From Rothia amarae (GTDB lineage Bacteria; Actinomycetota; Actinomycetes; Actinomycetales; Micrococcaceae): a stretch of 64,000 nucleotides of DNA. Position numbers and translations under genes: made by a program. The stretch lies in the NCBI RefSeq assembly GCF_014705945.2, contig NZ_CP061538.1, positions 1,550,001 through 1,614,000 on the forward strand, written 5' to 3'. Shown piece by piece: positions 1-7,456 of this stretch. The notes under the pieces were generated by a model, which did not search any database, had not been told where the DNA came from, and worked only from the letters and a program-made list of their open reading frames with translations. Position 1 is the first letter of the stretch. The number at the start of each line of letters is the position of its first letter.

Positions 1-509
1 TCCAAGAACCTCCCTAGCTGGTGAAAGCGAAAAGCATAAACATCATGCCTAGCCCCCGGCACCGGGTCGGTAATGGCTAGCAATCTCCCGTCTAAGGTAC
101 AGATGACTTGGTGATTGAAACCGGTTCTTCTGTGCTTACCTGAAAACAGTATTTGCCCTTGTGAAGACCAGTTCCAGATGGGAATTAACGTGCCGTCTAC
201 TACGAGTGAGCCAGGGACATTCTTGAGTGATTCAAGCTCGGGAACCTTCAACTCAGTCAGCTTCAATAAGGCACTTTCGATGCGGTTGATGATTCTAGAA
301 ACGGTGGCTTGCGAGAGATCAAAGATATCAGCTAAGAGGTCTTCGGTGATGTTGTGGCGTAGATAGATGAGGGTAATTTTCAGGGCTTGTGTCAGGCTGG
401 TTTTGCGAGGTCTGGTGCCTGGTTGATTCCAGATAAGGTTCTTGTTCAGGGCTGTGGCGAGTGTGGCGAATTGTGCGCTAGTGAGCCCAGTTGTACGCTT
501 GTTGTGCAA
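1..509 (-). CDS. IS5-family DDE transposase, copy A, partial
   Basis: This is the first ~170 codons of the same transposase as at 4531-5364, read on the minus strand from a TTG start at 509. It holds the N-terminal helix-turn-helix region and the first two catalytic aspartates (VDG and the D of RHD). The C-terminal part with the catalytic Glu lies beyond the left edge. One visible difference from copy B at position 190 changes VDGRLIPIW to VDGTLIPIW. Because the rest is outside the window, it cannot be said whether this copy is intact. Confidence 0.85.
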   Translation of the reverse strand, partial: MHNKRTTGLTSAQFATLATALNKNLIWNQPGTRPRKTSLTQALKITLIYLRHNITEDLLADIFDLSQATVSRIINRIESALLKLTELKVPELESLKNVPGSLVVDGTLIPIWNWSSQGQILFSGKHRRTGFNHQVICTLDGRLLAITDPVPGARHDVYAFRFHQLGRFL

Positions 510-629
510 CGGTTCTTCCGGTTTGGCTTGAGGTTATTTGTGATGATTTAACGCTCATTTTTGCCTTCGGTGGGACCGTTGTCTAGTTGGTGGCGGGTTC
601 CTGGTTTTTACCCCTTATGAATAAGCCTC
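1..629 (-). mobile_element. IS5-family insertion sequence, copy A (cut by window edge)
   Basis: The sequence from 629 down to 1 matches the reverse complement of copy B (4411-5039), base for base in the parts compared except position 190 and the very first base. The terminal inverted repeat lies at 610-629 and is identical over 20 bp to the left end of copy B. The far end of the element is outside the window. The element abuts the broken start of an Rhs gene, so its insertion, or recombination at it, probably removed the rest of that gene. Confidence 0.9.
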
Positions 630-669
630 ATCATATCCATCTATCTCAATAGGTTTTCTACGGAAGTAG

Positions 670-1818
670 TTAGAAATCTTGAGAGCTCGTACCCGTGACC
701 AGGTGGGCAGGGGATTCCTTACTCCTGACCCGCTCGTATCTCCGGTGGGCGCTGGTTGGTCTTCGAATGTGTATGCGTTTGCTGGGTTTGATCCGGTGTC
801 TTTGGTGGACCCTTGGGGGCTCTTGCCGGTGTCTCGGGCTGATTTCGCGGTGTATGCGAAGGAGCATCCTTCGTCGACGTTGAAGGGCTGGGCTAACGAG
901 CACGCAGATACTATCGCTGCAGTTGCAATTGGCGTGGGCATGGTAGTAGGAGCGGTCGCCCTCATCGCTACCGGACCGGTCGGTCTCATCGTGGCAGGAG
1001 CAGTATCAGGGGCCGCGCTCTCTGGAGGGCTCTCCATCCTCACCAACAAAAACGACGATGGAACCGTTGAATGGGGCAAAGTCGGTAAAGATACCCTTAT
1101 TGGTGGTGCGGCCGGTGGCCTCGGCGGAGCCGCGGTATCAGCAGTGAGTAAAGTAGGCGCCGCTATGAACGCGACCAGAGCGGCTAGTGCAGCTGCCAAG
1201 GCTGAGCGTTTTGGTACTAAAGCCACGACCTTAGCTCAAAAAGCCACCCAGGCGTCCCGTTTTAATCCCATGAGATACGTGAACTCATGGCGCGCAGGAA
1301 ACGCAGGTGAGAAAGCTGCTGTATTGGGGGCTCGGGCTGAAAGGTTTTCTCAGACGGCCGCTCATTATAAGGACGTCGGCGGTTTTGCGAGGTCGTTGCC
1401 TGGGCAGACTGTGCAGAGTGTTACTTCTAATGTGGTGAGCAATAATTTGACGTACGCGGCAGGGGATTTTAAGGAGCATACTTTTGGTGGTTATGCTTGG
1501 GCGACGGCCTCTGCGGTGGGTGTGGGTGTGGTTTCGCCGAGAATTACCCCGTTGCGTCAGAAGGTTGTTGATATTGCGCCTGATGCAGGTTTGATGGAGA
1601 AAGGTCTTACATCTGTAACTGGTTTTACGATGGATCGAATTGCTGATTTTGGTGTGGGTATGACGAATTACGCTGTGGCTCCACAGGATAAGAAACTTAA
1701 CTGGGAAGATGCATTTAAGGATGGTTTCAAGGGCGCGGCCAGTGGCGGTTCGGGTGTTGCTAGTACGGGGTATGCTGATGGTGTTCGTGTGGCTACTGCT
1801 CGTCCTGGTGGTGAATAA
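670..1818 (+). pseudogene. Rhs/YD-repeat polymorphic toxin, C-terminal fragment
   Basis: The frame opens at 670 after a stop at 667-669, and the first usable start is TTG at 679. The first ~50 residues are the end of an Rhs-repeat core: GFLTPDP, then NVYAFAG, FDPVSLVDPWG. In this family the core ends at the DPxG site and a variable toxic domain follows. Here about 330 residues follow: a Gly/Ala-rich hydrophobic stretch (~residues 77-125), an Ala/Lys-rich segment, then a C-terminal part with no nuclease or deaminase motif I recognise. The thousands of bases that should encode the Rhs shell are missing, because the IS end at 629 lies just upstream. Such orphan tips can be donors for tip exchange rather than secreted proteins. 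The next gene starts 5 bp downstream, as expected of a toxin-immunity pair. The toxin activity itself is unproven. Confidence 0.75.
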
Positions 1819-1823
1819 ATATT

Positions 1824-2231
1824 ATGAAAAACGAGTCTCAAAAACCGAGAAAAATGCCAAAAGGGAAACTTGTGGTTTCGATTGTTACGTTGTTAGCAGG
1901 GGCGTTACTATTTATCGGTTATCCGTTGATGAACAAATACCGTGAAGCCAACCCCATCGACAAACAATGCATCATCGAATCCGCCGAAGTTTTCAACAGC
2001 TCTAGCGGCACCGGTGGCATAGCAACATCAGGTACAGAACTTAAAATCAACACCGATGGTTGCGGAACAGTCTATGTGGATCATGCCATAGCACCCCAAA
2101 AAAAGTCGTATCAGGACATGGCAGATGAACTGAATCAGCATCAAGGTCAGAAAATCACTTTGATTTTCCCTCCTTTTCAGTTGCCCGGCACGAGGGACTC
2201 AGTTCTTACAGGTTATGGTTACCGGCTCTAA
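1824..2231 (+). CDS. Small membrane-anchored protein, candidate Rhs immunity protein
   Basis: The 135-residue product has a basic N-terminus (several Lys in the first 15 residues), one transmembrane segment at about residues 15-34 (VVSIVTLLAGALLFIGYPLM) and an extracytoplasmic part of ~100 residues with two Cys (CIIES and DGCG), which could form a disulfide. No family is recognised. The start is 5 bp after the Rhs fragment stop, and a hairpin terminator follows at 2252-2308, so the two genes form one unit. That position is where Rhs immunity genes sit. An anchored outward-facing domain would fit a toxin acting at or beyond the membrane. The immunity role is inferred from position only. Confidence 0.55.
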   Translation: MKNESQKPRKMPKGKLVVSIVTLLAGALLFIGYPLMNKYREANPIDKQCIIESAEVFNSSSGTGGIATSGTELKINTDGCGTVYVDHAIAPQKKSYQDMADELNQHQGQKITLIFPPFQLPGTRDSVLTGYGYRL

Positions 2232-2251
2232 AGCATAGTCGCTAGGCGCAG

Positions 2252-2308
2252 AGACGCTGTTTTCTTTCCTGAGAGGTCATCGGGTAAAAAAACAGCGTCT
2301 TTCTTTTG
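2252..2308 (+). terminator. Rho-independent terminator after the Rhs-linked gene
   Basis: The arms AGACGCTGTTTT (2252-2263) and AAAACAGCGTCT (2289-2300) pair perfectly over 12 bp and are followed by a T-rich tract. The hairpin closes the unit that begins with the Rhs fragment. Confidence 0.7.
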
Positions 2309-2502
2309 TAGTATGGGCCATCCTGAGATAGACATGCGCCTATTACAACGCTGAAGTCCTGGTCATCGGCACCGATGATACTGCAGATACCACGCTCCCA
2401 TCAGTTATCGTGTGGGGTTCGGGAGTCGGTACCGTTGGCTATTCGTGTTGTCGGGATGGGCCTTGCAGGTGTCCGCGATAGGGAGTAATACCTGTTCCCT
2501 CC

Positions 2503-2757
2503 GTGAGTACTACGGCAGCTTTTACTTATATCGTCTTCTTCGCCAGTCTTCTCGCTTACATCTGCTGGTTTACCGGAGTCACGCGACTACCTGCCAGTAC
2601 TGTCAGCATTATTGGATTGTTGAATCCTTTAACAGGGCTTGTCTTAGGAACAGCGCTAGTCGGTGAGGTGCTCTCGTTTGTGCAGGTTTTGGGGTGTTTA
2701 GCAATTCTTGGAGGTATCTACGCGGGAGTGAGAACACCCTCCACACAAAAGTCTTAG
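2503..2757 (+). pseudogene. EamA/DMT-family transporter, C-terminal fragment
   Basis: The 84 residues match the last three membrane segments of EamA drug/metabolite exporters: an LAYICWFTGVTRLPAS turn, then the NPLTGLVLG helix and the LGEVLS/VQVLG ending. Family members are near 300 residues with ten membrane segments, so about 70% is missing. The GTG at 2503 has no ribosome site and lies in the middle of what would be a helix, so it is probably not a true start. No coding continuation could be found in 2310-2500. This is a remnant, not a working transporter. Confidence 0.75.
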
Positions 2758-2814
2758 CACCTTACCTAGCGTTTTACACTATGAAAGACCCACAAACCCG
2801 AGGGATGAAATAGA

Positions 2815-3435
2815 GTGACTTCTATGCACCACCGAACCACCTCTCTGGAAAGAACCACCGAAGCTTACAATCAACGGGCCACCGCCTACACAAACGCACT
2901 AGGGAACATTAATTCCACCTCACCGATTGACCAGAGCAGAATCAGCCAGTGGGCAACCAATATTCACGGAAGAATCTGCGACTTGGGATGTGGGCCAGGG
3001 CACTGGACACATTTTCTCCACGAAACAGGTGCATCTGTAGTGGGGTACGACCCTAGCGATCAATTCGTAGATATCGCCTCCAGCAAGTTCCCCTATTTGA
3101 ACTTTCACACCGGAACAGCACGCGATTTACCTCCGGCGCACTTTGGCGGGATTCTCACCTGGTACTCACTTATTCACACTGCCCCAGAGCATCTGAATGA
3201 GGAATTATCTTTCATCGCAAAGGCTCTCTCCCCTGGCGGGAGCCTGCTGATGGGGTTTTTTACTGGTGATGACATCCTGCCTTTTAATCACGCGATATCC
3301 CAAGGCTGGTTTTATCCCATAGATTTCATACGTACCCGACTACAGGAGGCAGGTTTCACGGTGCAGTCATCTAGCACTCGAAAAGATGAAGGTGCACGTG
3401 CGCATGGGGATATTCACGCTGTGCTGACGTCGTAG
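2815..3435 (+). CDS. Class I SAM-dependent methyltransferase
   Basis: The 206-residue product has a Rossmann-type methyltransferase core: motif I DLGCGPGHWT near residues 56-65, motif II VVGYDPS with the acidic residue that binds the SAM ribose, and ALSPGGSLLMGF as the motif III/post-III strand. The length is normal for a single-domain enzyme. The chosen GTG at 2815 has AGGGA about 10 bp upstream; the ATG at 2824 is an alternative. The substrate cannot be told from the sequence. It sits alone between a transporter remnant and a toxin-antitoxin pair, within the stretch bounded by the two IS copies. Confidence 0.8.
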   Translation: MTSMHHRTTSLERTTEAYNQRATAYTNALGNINSTSPIDQSRISQWATNIHGRICDLGCGPGHWTHFLHETGASVVGYDPSDQFVDIASSKFPYLNFHTGTARDLPPAHFGGILTWYSLIHTAPEHLNEELSFIAKALSPGGSLLMGFFTGDDILPFNHAISQGWFYPIDFIRTRLQEAGFTVQSSSTRKDEGARAHGDIHAVLTS

Positions 3436-3593
3436 TGGTGCCTCAACTAAGGATTACTATTCTATGACTTGCTAGTTTGGACCCTCCCGTACAAGTCAGA
3501 TTGAAGGCATCCAGGTGGCGTTCTTCGATGTTCACACCGACACCTCCCCACTGACGGCAGTGAGCTATGGCTAAGTTGTTATTGCCACTCTTT

Positions 3594-3863
3594 CTAGCGA
3601 TAGATAGTAGATCGATGCCCGACTTCTAGAGCCAGCAACACTAATTTCCCCTGATCAATATCTAAAATGACCCGATATGACCCTACGCGATAACGCCACA
3701 ACCCTGAATAGTTACCAGTCAACGCCTTACAGTGGCTCTGCGGATACTCAGAATCGACTAGCTTTTCCAACTCATCTAATACCCGGTGAGCAACCGGTTT
3801 ATCTAGCTTCTTTAATTGCTTAAGAACTCTGGGGGTCAGTTCTAAGGACCAAGTACCACTCAT
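3594..3863 (-). CDS. relE: RelE/ParE-family toxin
   Basis: This is an 89-residue toxin of the RelE fold: N-terminal helices LTPRVLKQLKKLDKP, then the conserved LTGNYSGLWRYRVGSYRV strand pair and a C-terminal LLALEVGHRSTIYR. Enzymes of this type cleave mRNA in the ribosome, with basic residues of the GLWRYRVGSYR region and a C-terminal Tyr/Arg taking part. The ATG overlaps the antitoxin stop by 4 bp, the normal coupled order of antitoxin first. It is likely repressed by its partner through the palindrome at 4105-4122. The symbol denotes the family only. Confidence 0.85.
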   Translation of the reverse strand: MSGTWSLELTPRVLKQLKKLDKPVAHRVLDELEKLVDSEYPQSHCKALTGNYSGLWRYRVGSYRVILDIDQGKLVLLALEVGHRSTIYR

Positions 3864-4105
3864 AGTCCTAGTTCTGCCCGTGCCTCTGCCAGGTTATACG
3901 TCTTGATTTTGCCTGATCGTGCCGCTTCAGCATCAGCTTTGAGAGCAAAGGCGTGCTCCATCTCTGCTAGATGCTCTTCCAAGAGGGTATTGATATAAAA
4001 AGATACAGGTCGATTGGTTTGTCGGGAGAGCTCTTCCAGGCGTTCCCGAACGTCATTTGAGGGGCGGAAGGTAAATCCCTTACGGGGTTTTGTTTCTACT
4101 GTCAT
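3860..4105 (-). CDS. relB: RelB-like ribbon-helix-helix antitoxin
   Basis: The 81-residue protein begins with a ribbon-helix-helix DNA-binding segment (GFTFRPSNDVRERLEELSRQ, then TNRPVSFYINTLLEEHL). Its C-terminal half (KTYNLAEARAELGL) is of the kind that wraps the toxin. It is upstream of, and overlaps, the RelE-type toxin. No Shine-Dalgarno sequence precedes the ATG; an AT-rich -10-like sequence and a palindrome end right at the start codon, so the transcript may be leaderless. Confidence 0.8.
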   Translation of the reverse strand: MTVETKPRKGFTFRPSNDVRERLEELSRQTNRPVSFYINTLLEEHLAEMEHAFALKADAEAARSGKIKTYNLAEARAELGL

Positions 4106-4122
4106 GTAATTATCGTATTACA
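4105..4122 (-). promoter_or_regulatory. Palindromic candidate operator of the RelB/RelE pair
   Basis: TGTAAT, six bases, ATTACA forms a palindrome that touches the antitoxin start codon. On the minus strand it contains TAATAC and GATAAT, either of which resembles a -10 box. The position fits autoregulation by the ribbon-helix-helix protein, but binding is inferred. Confidence 0.45.
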
Positions 4123-4252
4123 CGTCATTCATTGATTCTAGTGAGTGGGAGGTTCTCATATCGGGCTCCCTTTACCAGCTAGGACGTTCAAAGGTAATAC
4201 AGATGATTTCATGCAGAGATTTACCCCGAAGGATACTGATACTATTGGCCTA

Positions 4253-4410
4253 TTAAAAGTTCTTTGAACTCAGCAAGCAGATGGTCGCCAGAAATTTATG
4301 ATGAATGCCAGCGCGTCCAAGATGACCGCCGTTAACATCAACACCACCTAAGTCGGACAATAGAAGTAACTGCTCAAGCTGAGAATCAACCGATATAGCT
4401 AACCTGCACC
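4253..4410 (-). other. Possible 3' end of a gene cut by IS copy B
   Basis: On the minus strand an open frame runs from the IS boundary at 4410 to a stop at 4253. Its ~50 residues include SQLEQLLLLSDLGGVDVNGG and GRAGIHHKF. Only a reading frame that begins inside the IS provides a start, so this looks like the tail of a gene separated from its 5' part. I do not recognise the family, and the piece is short enough to be chance. The rest of 4123-4252 shows nothing coding. Confidence 0.25.
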
Positions 4411-5314
4411 GAGGCTTATTCATAAGGGGTAAAAACCAGGAACCCGCCACCAACTAGACAACGGTCCCACCGAAGGCAAAAATGAGCGTTAAATCATCAC
4501 AAATAACCTCAAGCCAAACCGGAAGAACCGTTGCACAACAAGCGTACAACTGGGCTCACTAGCGCACAATTCGCCACACTCGCCACAGCCCTGAACAAGA
4601 ACCTTATCTGGAATCAACCAGGCACCAGACCTCGCAAAACCAGCCTGACACAAGCCCTGAAAATTACCCTCATCTATCTACGCCACAACATCACCGAAGA
4701 CCTCTTAGCTGATATCTTTGATCTCTCGCAAGCCACCGTTTCTAGAATCATCAACCGCATCGAAAGTGCCTTATTGAAGCTGACTGAGTTGAAGGTTCCC
4801 GAGCTTGAATCACTCAAGAATGTCCCTGGCTCACTCGTAGTAGACGGCAGGTTAATTCCCATCTGGAACTGGTCTTCACAAGGGCAAATACTGTTTTCAG
4901 GTAAGCACAGAAGAACCGGTTTCAATCACCAAGTCATCTGTACCTTAGACGGGAGATTGCTAGCCATTACCGACCCGGTGCCGGGGGCTAGGCATGATGT
5001 TTATGCTTTTCGCTTTCACCAGCTAGGGAGGTTCTTGGGTGAGTCCACTTTGGCAGATAAGGGGTACATCGGGCTGGGGTTGCTCACACCGACTAAACGA
5101 AAAGCGGGTGCAAGGATGAGGGCTAGGGTGAAGGAGAATAATCGGAGGATCAATCGGTTACGTTCGGTGGTTGAATGGACGATTGCGCAGGTGAAGACCT
5201 GGCGGGTTTTACATACGGGCTTCCGTCGGCCGCTCGGTGTTTATTTGCGGGTGTTTTCTTCTGGTGCGGGCGCTGATTTTCTTTGCGGCTTCGGACCCCT
5301 TATGAATAAGCCTC
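4411..5314 (+). mobile_element. IS5-family insertion sequence, copy B (complete)
   Basis: A 904-bp element is bounded by perfect 20-bp inverted repeats, GAGGCTTATTCATAAGGGGT at 4411-4430 and its complement at 5295-5314. It carries one transposase gene. No clear target duplication is visible: the flanks are ACC on the left and CAT on the right. The two halves of the element differ sharply in base skew: the left half is rich in A and C on the plus strand, the right half in G and T. The near identity with copy A implies recent transposition or duplication. Confidence 0.9.
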
Positions 5315-5364
5315 CATATACTCTAGAAGCTAAAACCTGCCCCTATACCGGCGACGCCTCTTAA
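4531..5364 (+). CDS. IS5-family DDE transposase (DDE_Tnp_4 type)
   Basis: The N-terminus carries a helix-turn-helix region (LTSAQFATLATAL; DLSQATVSRIINRIE). The catalytic triad is visible as VVDG (first Asp), PGARHD (second Asp) and VVEWTIAQVK (Glu), with ADKGYIGLG before the Glu. About 260 residues is the normal size for the group. The start is TTG at 4531, the same in both copies. The frame has no stop inside the element: it runs through the right inverted repeat, encoding LMNKP, and ends at 5364 in flanking DNA, adding 16 residues from the host sequence. In such elements the target site can supply the stop codon. Confidence 0.85.
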   Translation: MHNKRTTGLTSAQFATLATALNKNLIWNQPGTRPRKTSLTQALKITLIYLRHNITEDLLADIFDLSQATVSRIINRIESALLKLTELKVPELESLKNVPGSLVVDGRLIPIWNWSSQGQILFSGKHRRTGFNHQVICTLDGRLLAITDPVPGARHDVYAFRFHQLGRFLGESTLADKGYIGLGLLTPTKRKAGARMRARVKENNRRINRLRSVVEWTIAQVKTWRVLHTGFRRPLGVYLRVFSSGAGADFLCGFGPLMNKPPYTLEAKTCPYTGDAS

Positions 5365-5627
5365 GCTACTCGCCGTCACCCATATCTGATGAAATTAGGG
5401 AAATGTCTACTCCGGTTAAACTTTAACGCGTGTGAATTCCTAATAGTTCTTAAAAGTAGCTCTGGACGTCTACCCTCCTGTTTTTCAGGTAAAACCCCAG
5501 GGAATATCTTTGTACGCATAGCGCCTTCAGAGCTTAATAGTGTCGCCTATCATGCAGGGGCAGCGATTTTGTGGGTACGATGAGATGAAAGAAAACAAGT
5601 ATACGGAAAAAACGAAACGAATAGGTC

Positions 5628-6245
5628 ATGACTAATAACCCCCAAATCAGTCGACGAAGCCTCATTCAAGGCGCAGCCTGGGCTGCACCGGTTATCATCG
5701 CCTCGGTGACCACACCGGCTTATTCTGCTTCAGCTACGGTTGCGATTGCATCTTCTACTTATTTCGCTTGGGCAGTCGCCTCAGGGCAAACCGTCACCCC
5801 TTACTCATGTGCCGGTAAGGCGCAGGTTCAAATCAGCCAGCTAAGCACTCAAAACTCCTACCTGACTGTTAACAATCTTAAAAGCACATCTAAAGTAACC
5901 AATCTTAAAGGCTCCTACTGGTTACCAGTGCAGTCTGGAACCACGTTCACCCGAGTCGCTAACACTTCCACGTGTTGGAGTGTTCCAGTAGCTAGCGGTA
6001 AAACCACGACCTATAACGGGGTGGTTTTCCGTGAATACACTTCAACTTATACGTGTCCTATTACGGTTTCGGGTACGTCGTGGACTCAGCCTACGAGTTC
6101 GAATTTTAAGTTTGTCTCCTCCTGTCAAACAGGGACAACGTTGCCCTCGCGGATTTATCATTATGAGCAGTCAGCGACTGTGACTTCTGCCTCTGGTGCA
6201 GTTGCTACTGCGACGAAGAGTAATGGGTGGAGTAATACTTTTTAG
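5628..6245 (+). CDS. Tat-exported protein of unknown function
   Basis: The 205-residue product begins with a twin-arginine signal: SRRSLIQGAAWAAPVI, a hydrophobic core, then TPAYSAS as a probable cleavage site near residue 33. The mature part is Ser/Thr-rich with five Cys (YSCAG, STCW, TYTC, SSCQ), likely to form disulfides outside the cell, and is predicted to be beta-rich. No catalytic motif is seen. A second protein with the same kind of signal (RRQIVRGAAWSAPAVL) is encoded at 39353-40006, though the mature parts are not obviously alike. The start ATG has only a weak AGGT upstream. The base composition of the second half turns G/T-rich. Confidence 0.65.
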   Translation: MTNNPQISRRSLIQGAAWAAPVIIASVTTPAYSASATVAIASSTYFAWAVASGQTVTPYSCAGKAQVQISQLSTQNSYLTVNNLKSTSKVTNLKGSYWLPVQSGTTFTRVANTSTCWSVPVASGKTTTYNGVVFREYTSTYTCPITVSGTSWTQPTSSNFKFVSSCQTGTTLPSRIYHYEQSATVTSASGAVATATKSNGWSNTF

Positions 6246-6460
6246 GAAGGATGATGTGGCAGACGATATGGCTCTGCCATGGGTCGTTGTGAGTGTGAGG
6301 AATTGTGGGAGAGTTGAGCAGTTCTGTTCCTCTCCCGCCTTTCGTTAAAGAGTGATAAGAGGTCCGGCGGGTAGGGGTGATGTCTCTTAGCTCTTATCGT
6401 CGCTACCCGTACGTGGTGAGCAGGATTCACACATGCTACTAGTGGACTCACCAATTCCTC
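6246..6460. other. Gene-free stretch between the Tat protein and the umuD remnant
   Basis: I see no coding signal here on either strand. A minus-strand frame at 6242-6547 crosses it but lies over the umuD remnant and has low-complexity, Arg/His/Pro-rich content typical of a shadow. Confidence 0.4.
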
Positions 6461-6885
6461 ATGATGAGTCCTTATCTTGTCAGAACTCTGTTCTATACAG
6501 GGGTATGGTTTTCTCAGTTTCCTTCCCCTGCTCAGGATTATCAGCATACCCAGATAGATCTGAATAAAATACTGGTCAAAGACCCTGCCAATACCTGCTT
6601 CTTACATATATATATGGGAACTCGCTGGAGGGCTAGGGTATTTATGACCAGGATGAGATCGTCGTTGACCGCTTTATCACACCGGAGACGGGGAAAATCG
6701 TCGTCGCTTCTTTGGATGGTGAGTTCACTGTTAAACGGACAGGTGTTGATCGGCGCAGCAGCGGTTGGTTACTACCGGAAAACTCCAAGTACCCTGTTAT
6801 CCCTGTTGAACCCGAGACGGGTTACTCCATCTTCGGCGTCGTGAGTTATTGTCTCCATCAACGGGGAGTCGAAGGAAGGGTTTAG
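6461..6885 (+). pseudogene. umuD: umuD remnant (SOS mutagenesis protein, LexA-type peptidase), frameshifted
   Basis: The first frame reads SQFPSPAQDYQ, IDLNKILVKDPANTCFLHIY. The second frame, from 6616, reads GNSLEG, a TAG stop (6634-6636), then GIYDQDEIVVDRFITP, GKIVVASLDGEFTVKR and YSIFGVVSY. Joined, these give the UmuD order: FPSPAQDY, the G(N/D)S(M/L)xGxGI site with the nucleophile Ser (codon 6622-6624), DEIVVDR, and the general-base Lys in FTVKR. The shift falls in a run of TA repeats at 6605-6615, so slippage is the likely cause. No umuC follows. The protein cannot be made as it stands. Confidence 0.75.
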
Positions 6886-6912
6886 TCAACAACTTATTGC
6901 AGGACTGCTTGA

Positions 6913-7245
6913 TTATGGAGAAGAATAGGTATCATCGCCAACGGGTTATGGTTTCCTAAGCCAGAGGAGTCAGAGATTTTTTCAAATACAGATACAGGCT
7001 GGGCTCTTATTTTGCTGGGTTTATTTGCCATATTCGTAGGCTCTGTTCTATTGACCTATCAGCATGTGAACTGGAAAAGCGTTAAGATAACTCCCCCAGA
7101 AAACCGTCCTCATATAGAGCTCTTAGTTCTTTCATTCTTCAACATCAGCTGGGGTACCTCTAAGCATCGAGCTCTCTTACTTGCACCCATCGTTGCTGCA
7201 ATAGCAGGGGGAGTATATTTCCTCGTCGATGGTTTGAATGGTTAA
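6913..7245 (+). pseudogene. Remnant of a small membrane protein
   Basis: An open frame runs from 6913 to a stop at 7243-7245. It encodes a soluble lead (NGLWFPKPEESEIF), a first membrane segment (GWALILLGLFAIFVGSVLL), a ~45-residue loop and a second membrane segment (LLLAPIVAAIAGGVYFLV). No ATG or GTG occurs in frame; the only candidate start is TTG at 7012, inside the first membrane segment. The 5' end has therefore probably been lost. No family is recognised. Confidence 0.4.
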
Positions 7246-7350
7246 TAAATAATCAGGCCTCGATTACATAATGAGTCTGTTATTTAGCTTGATGATGCAG
7301 CATCCAGCCAGCTACTAAAACCTGAACTTATCCCAGCGACGTCCTGTAAT

Positions 7351-7418
7351 TTGAGTACACAAAAAGCGTTGATTGCCCAACGGAATTGGTGAGCATTCAA
7401 CGCTTTTCGTGTATTCAA
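7351..7418. repeat. Imperfect inverted repeat (stem-loop)
   Basis: The arms ACACAAAAAGCGTTGA and TCAACGCTTTTCGTGT differ at one position and extend weakly outward; about 20 bases separate them. It lies in the gene-free tract downstream of pyc. Confidence 0.6.
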
Positions 7419-7456
7419 GCCGGAGCATCCCTAACTGCCCGCTTGAGCAGAAAGCA

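Noticed and set aside
615-1226. A 203-residue open frame opposite the Rhs fragment
   Set aside because: The plus strand has the DPWG Rhs signature; the minus frame is Pro/Ala/Thr-rich and its end overlaps the IS terminus.
4408-5317. Target-site duplication around IS copy B
   Set aside because: The bases next to the two inverted repeats (ACC and CAT) do not match, so no duplication is claimed.
5389-5583. A 64-residue plus-strand frame after IS copy B
   Set aside because: No ribosome site, no family features and mixed composition; the stretch 5365-5627 shows no supported gene.
6479-6496. GAAC-TCT-GTTC near the umuD start as an SOS box
   Set aside because: Actinobacterial LexA boxes have four bases between GAAC and GTTC; here there are three and the site is inside the coding part.
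6242-6547. A 101-residue minus-strand frame
   Set aside because: It overlaps the umuD remnant read on the other strand and has shadow-like composition.
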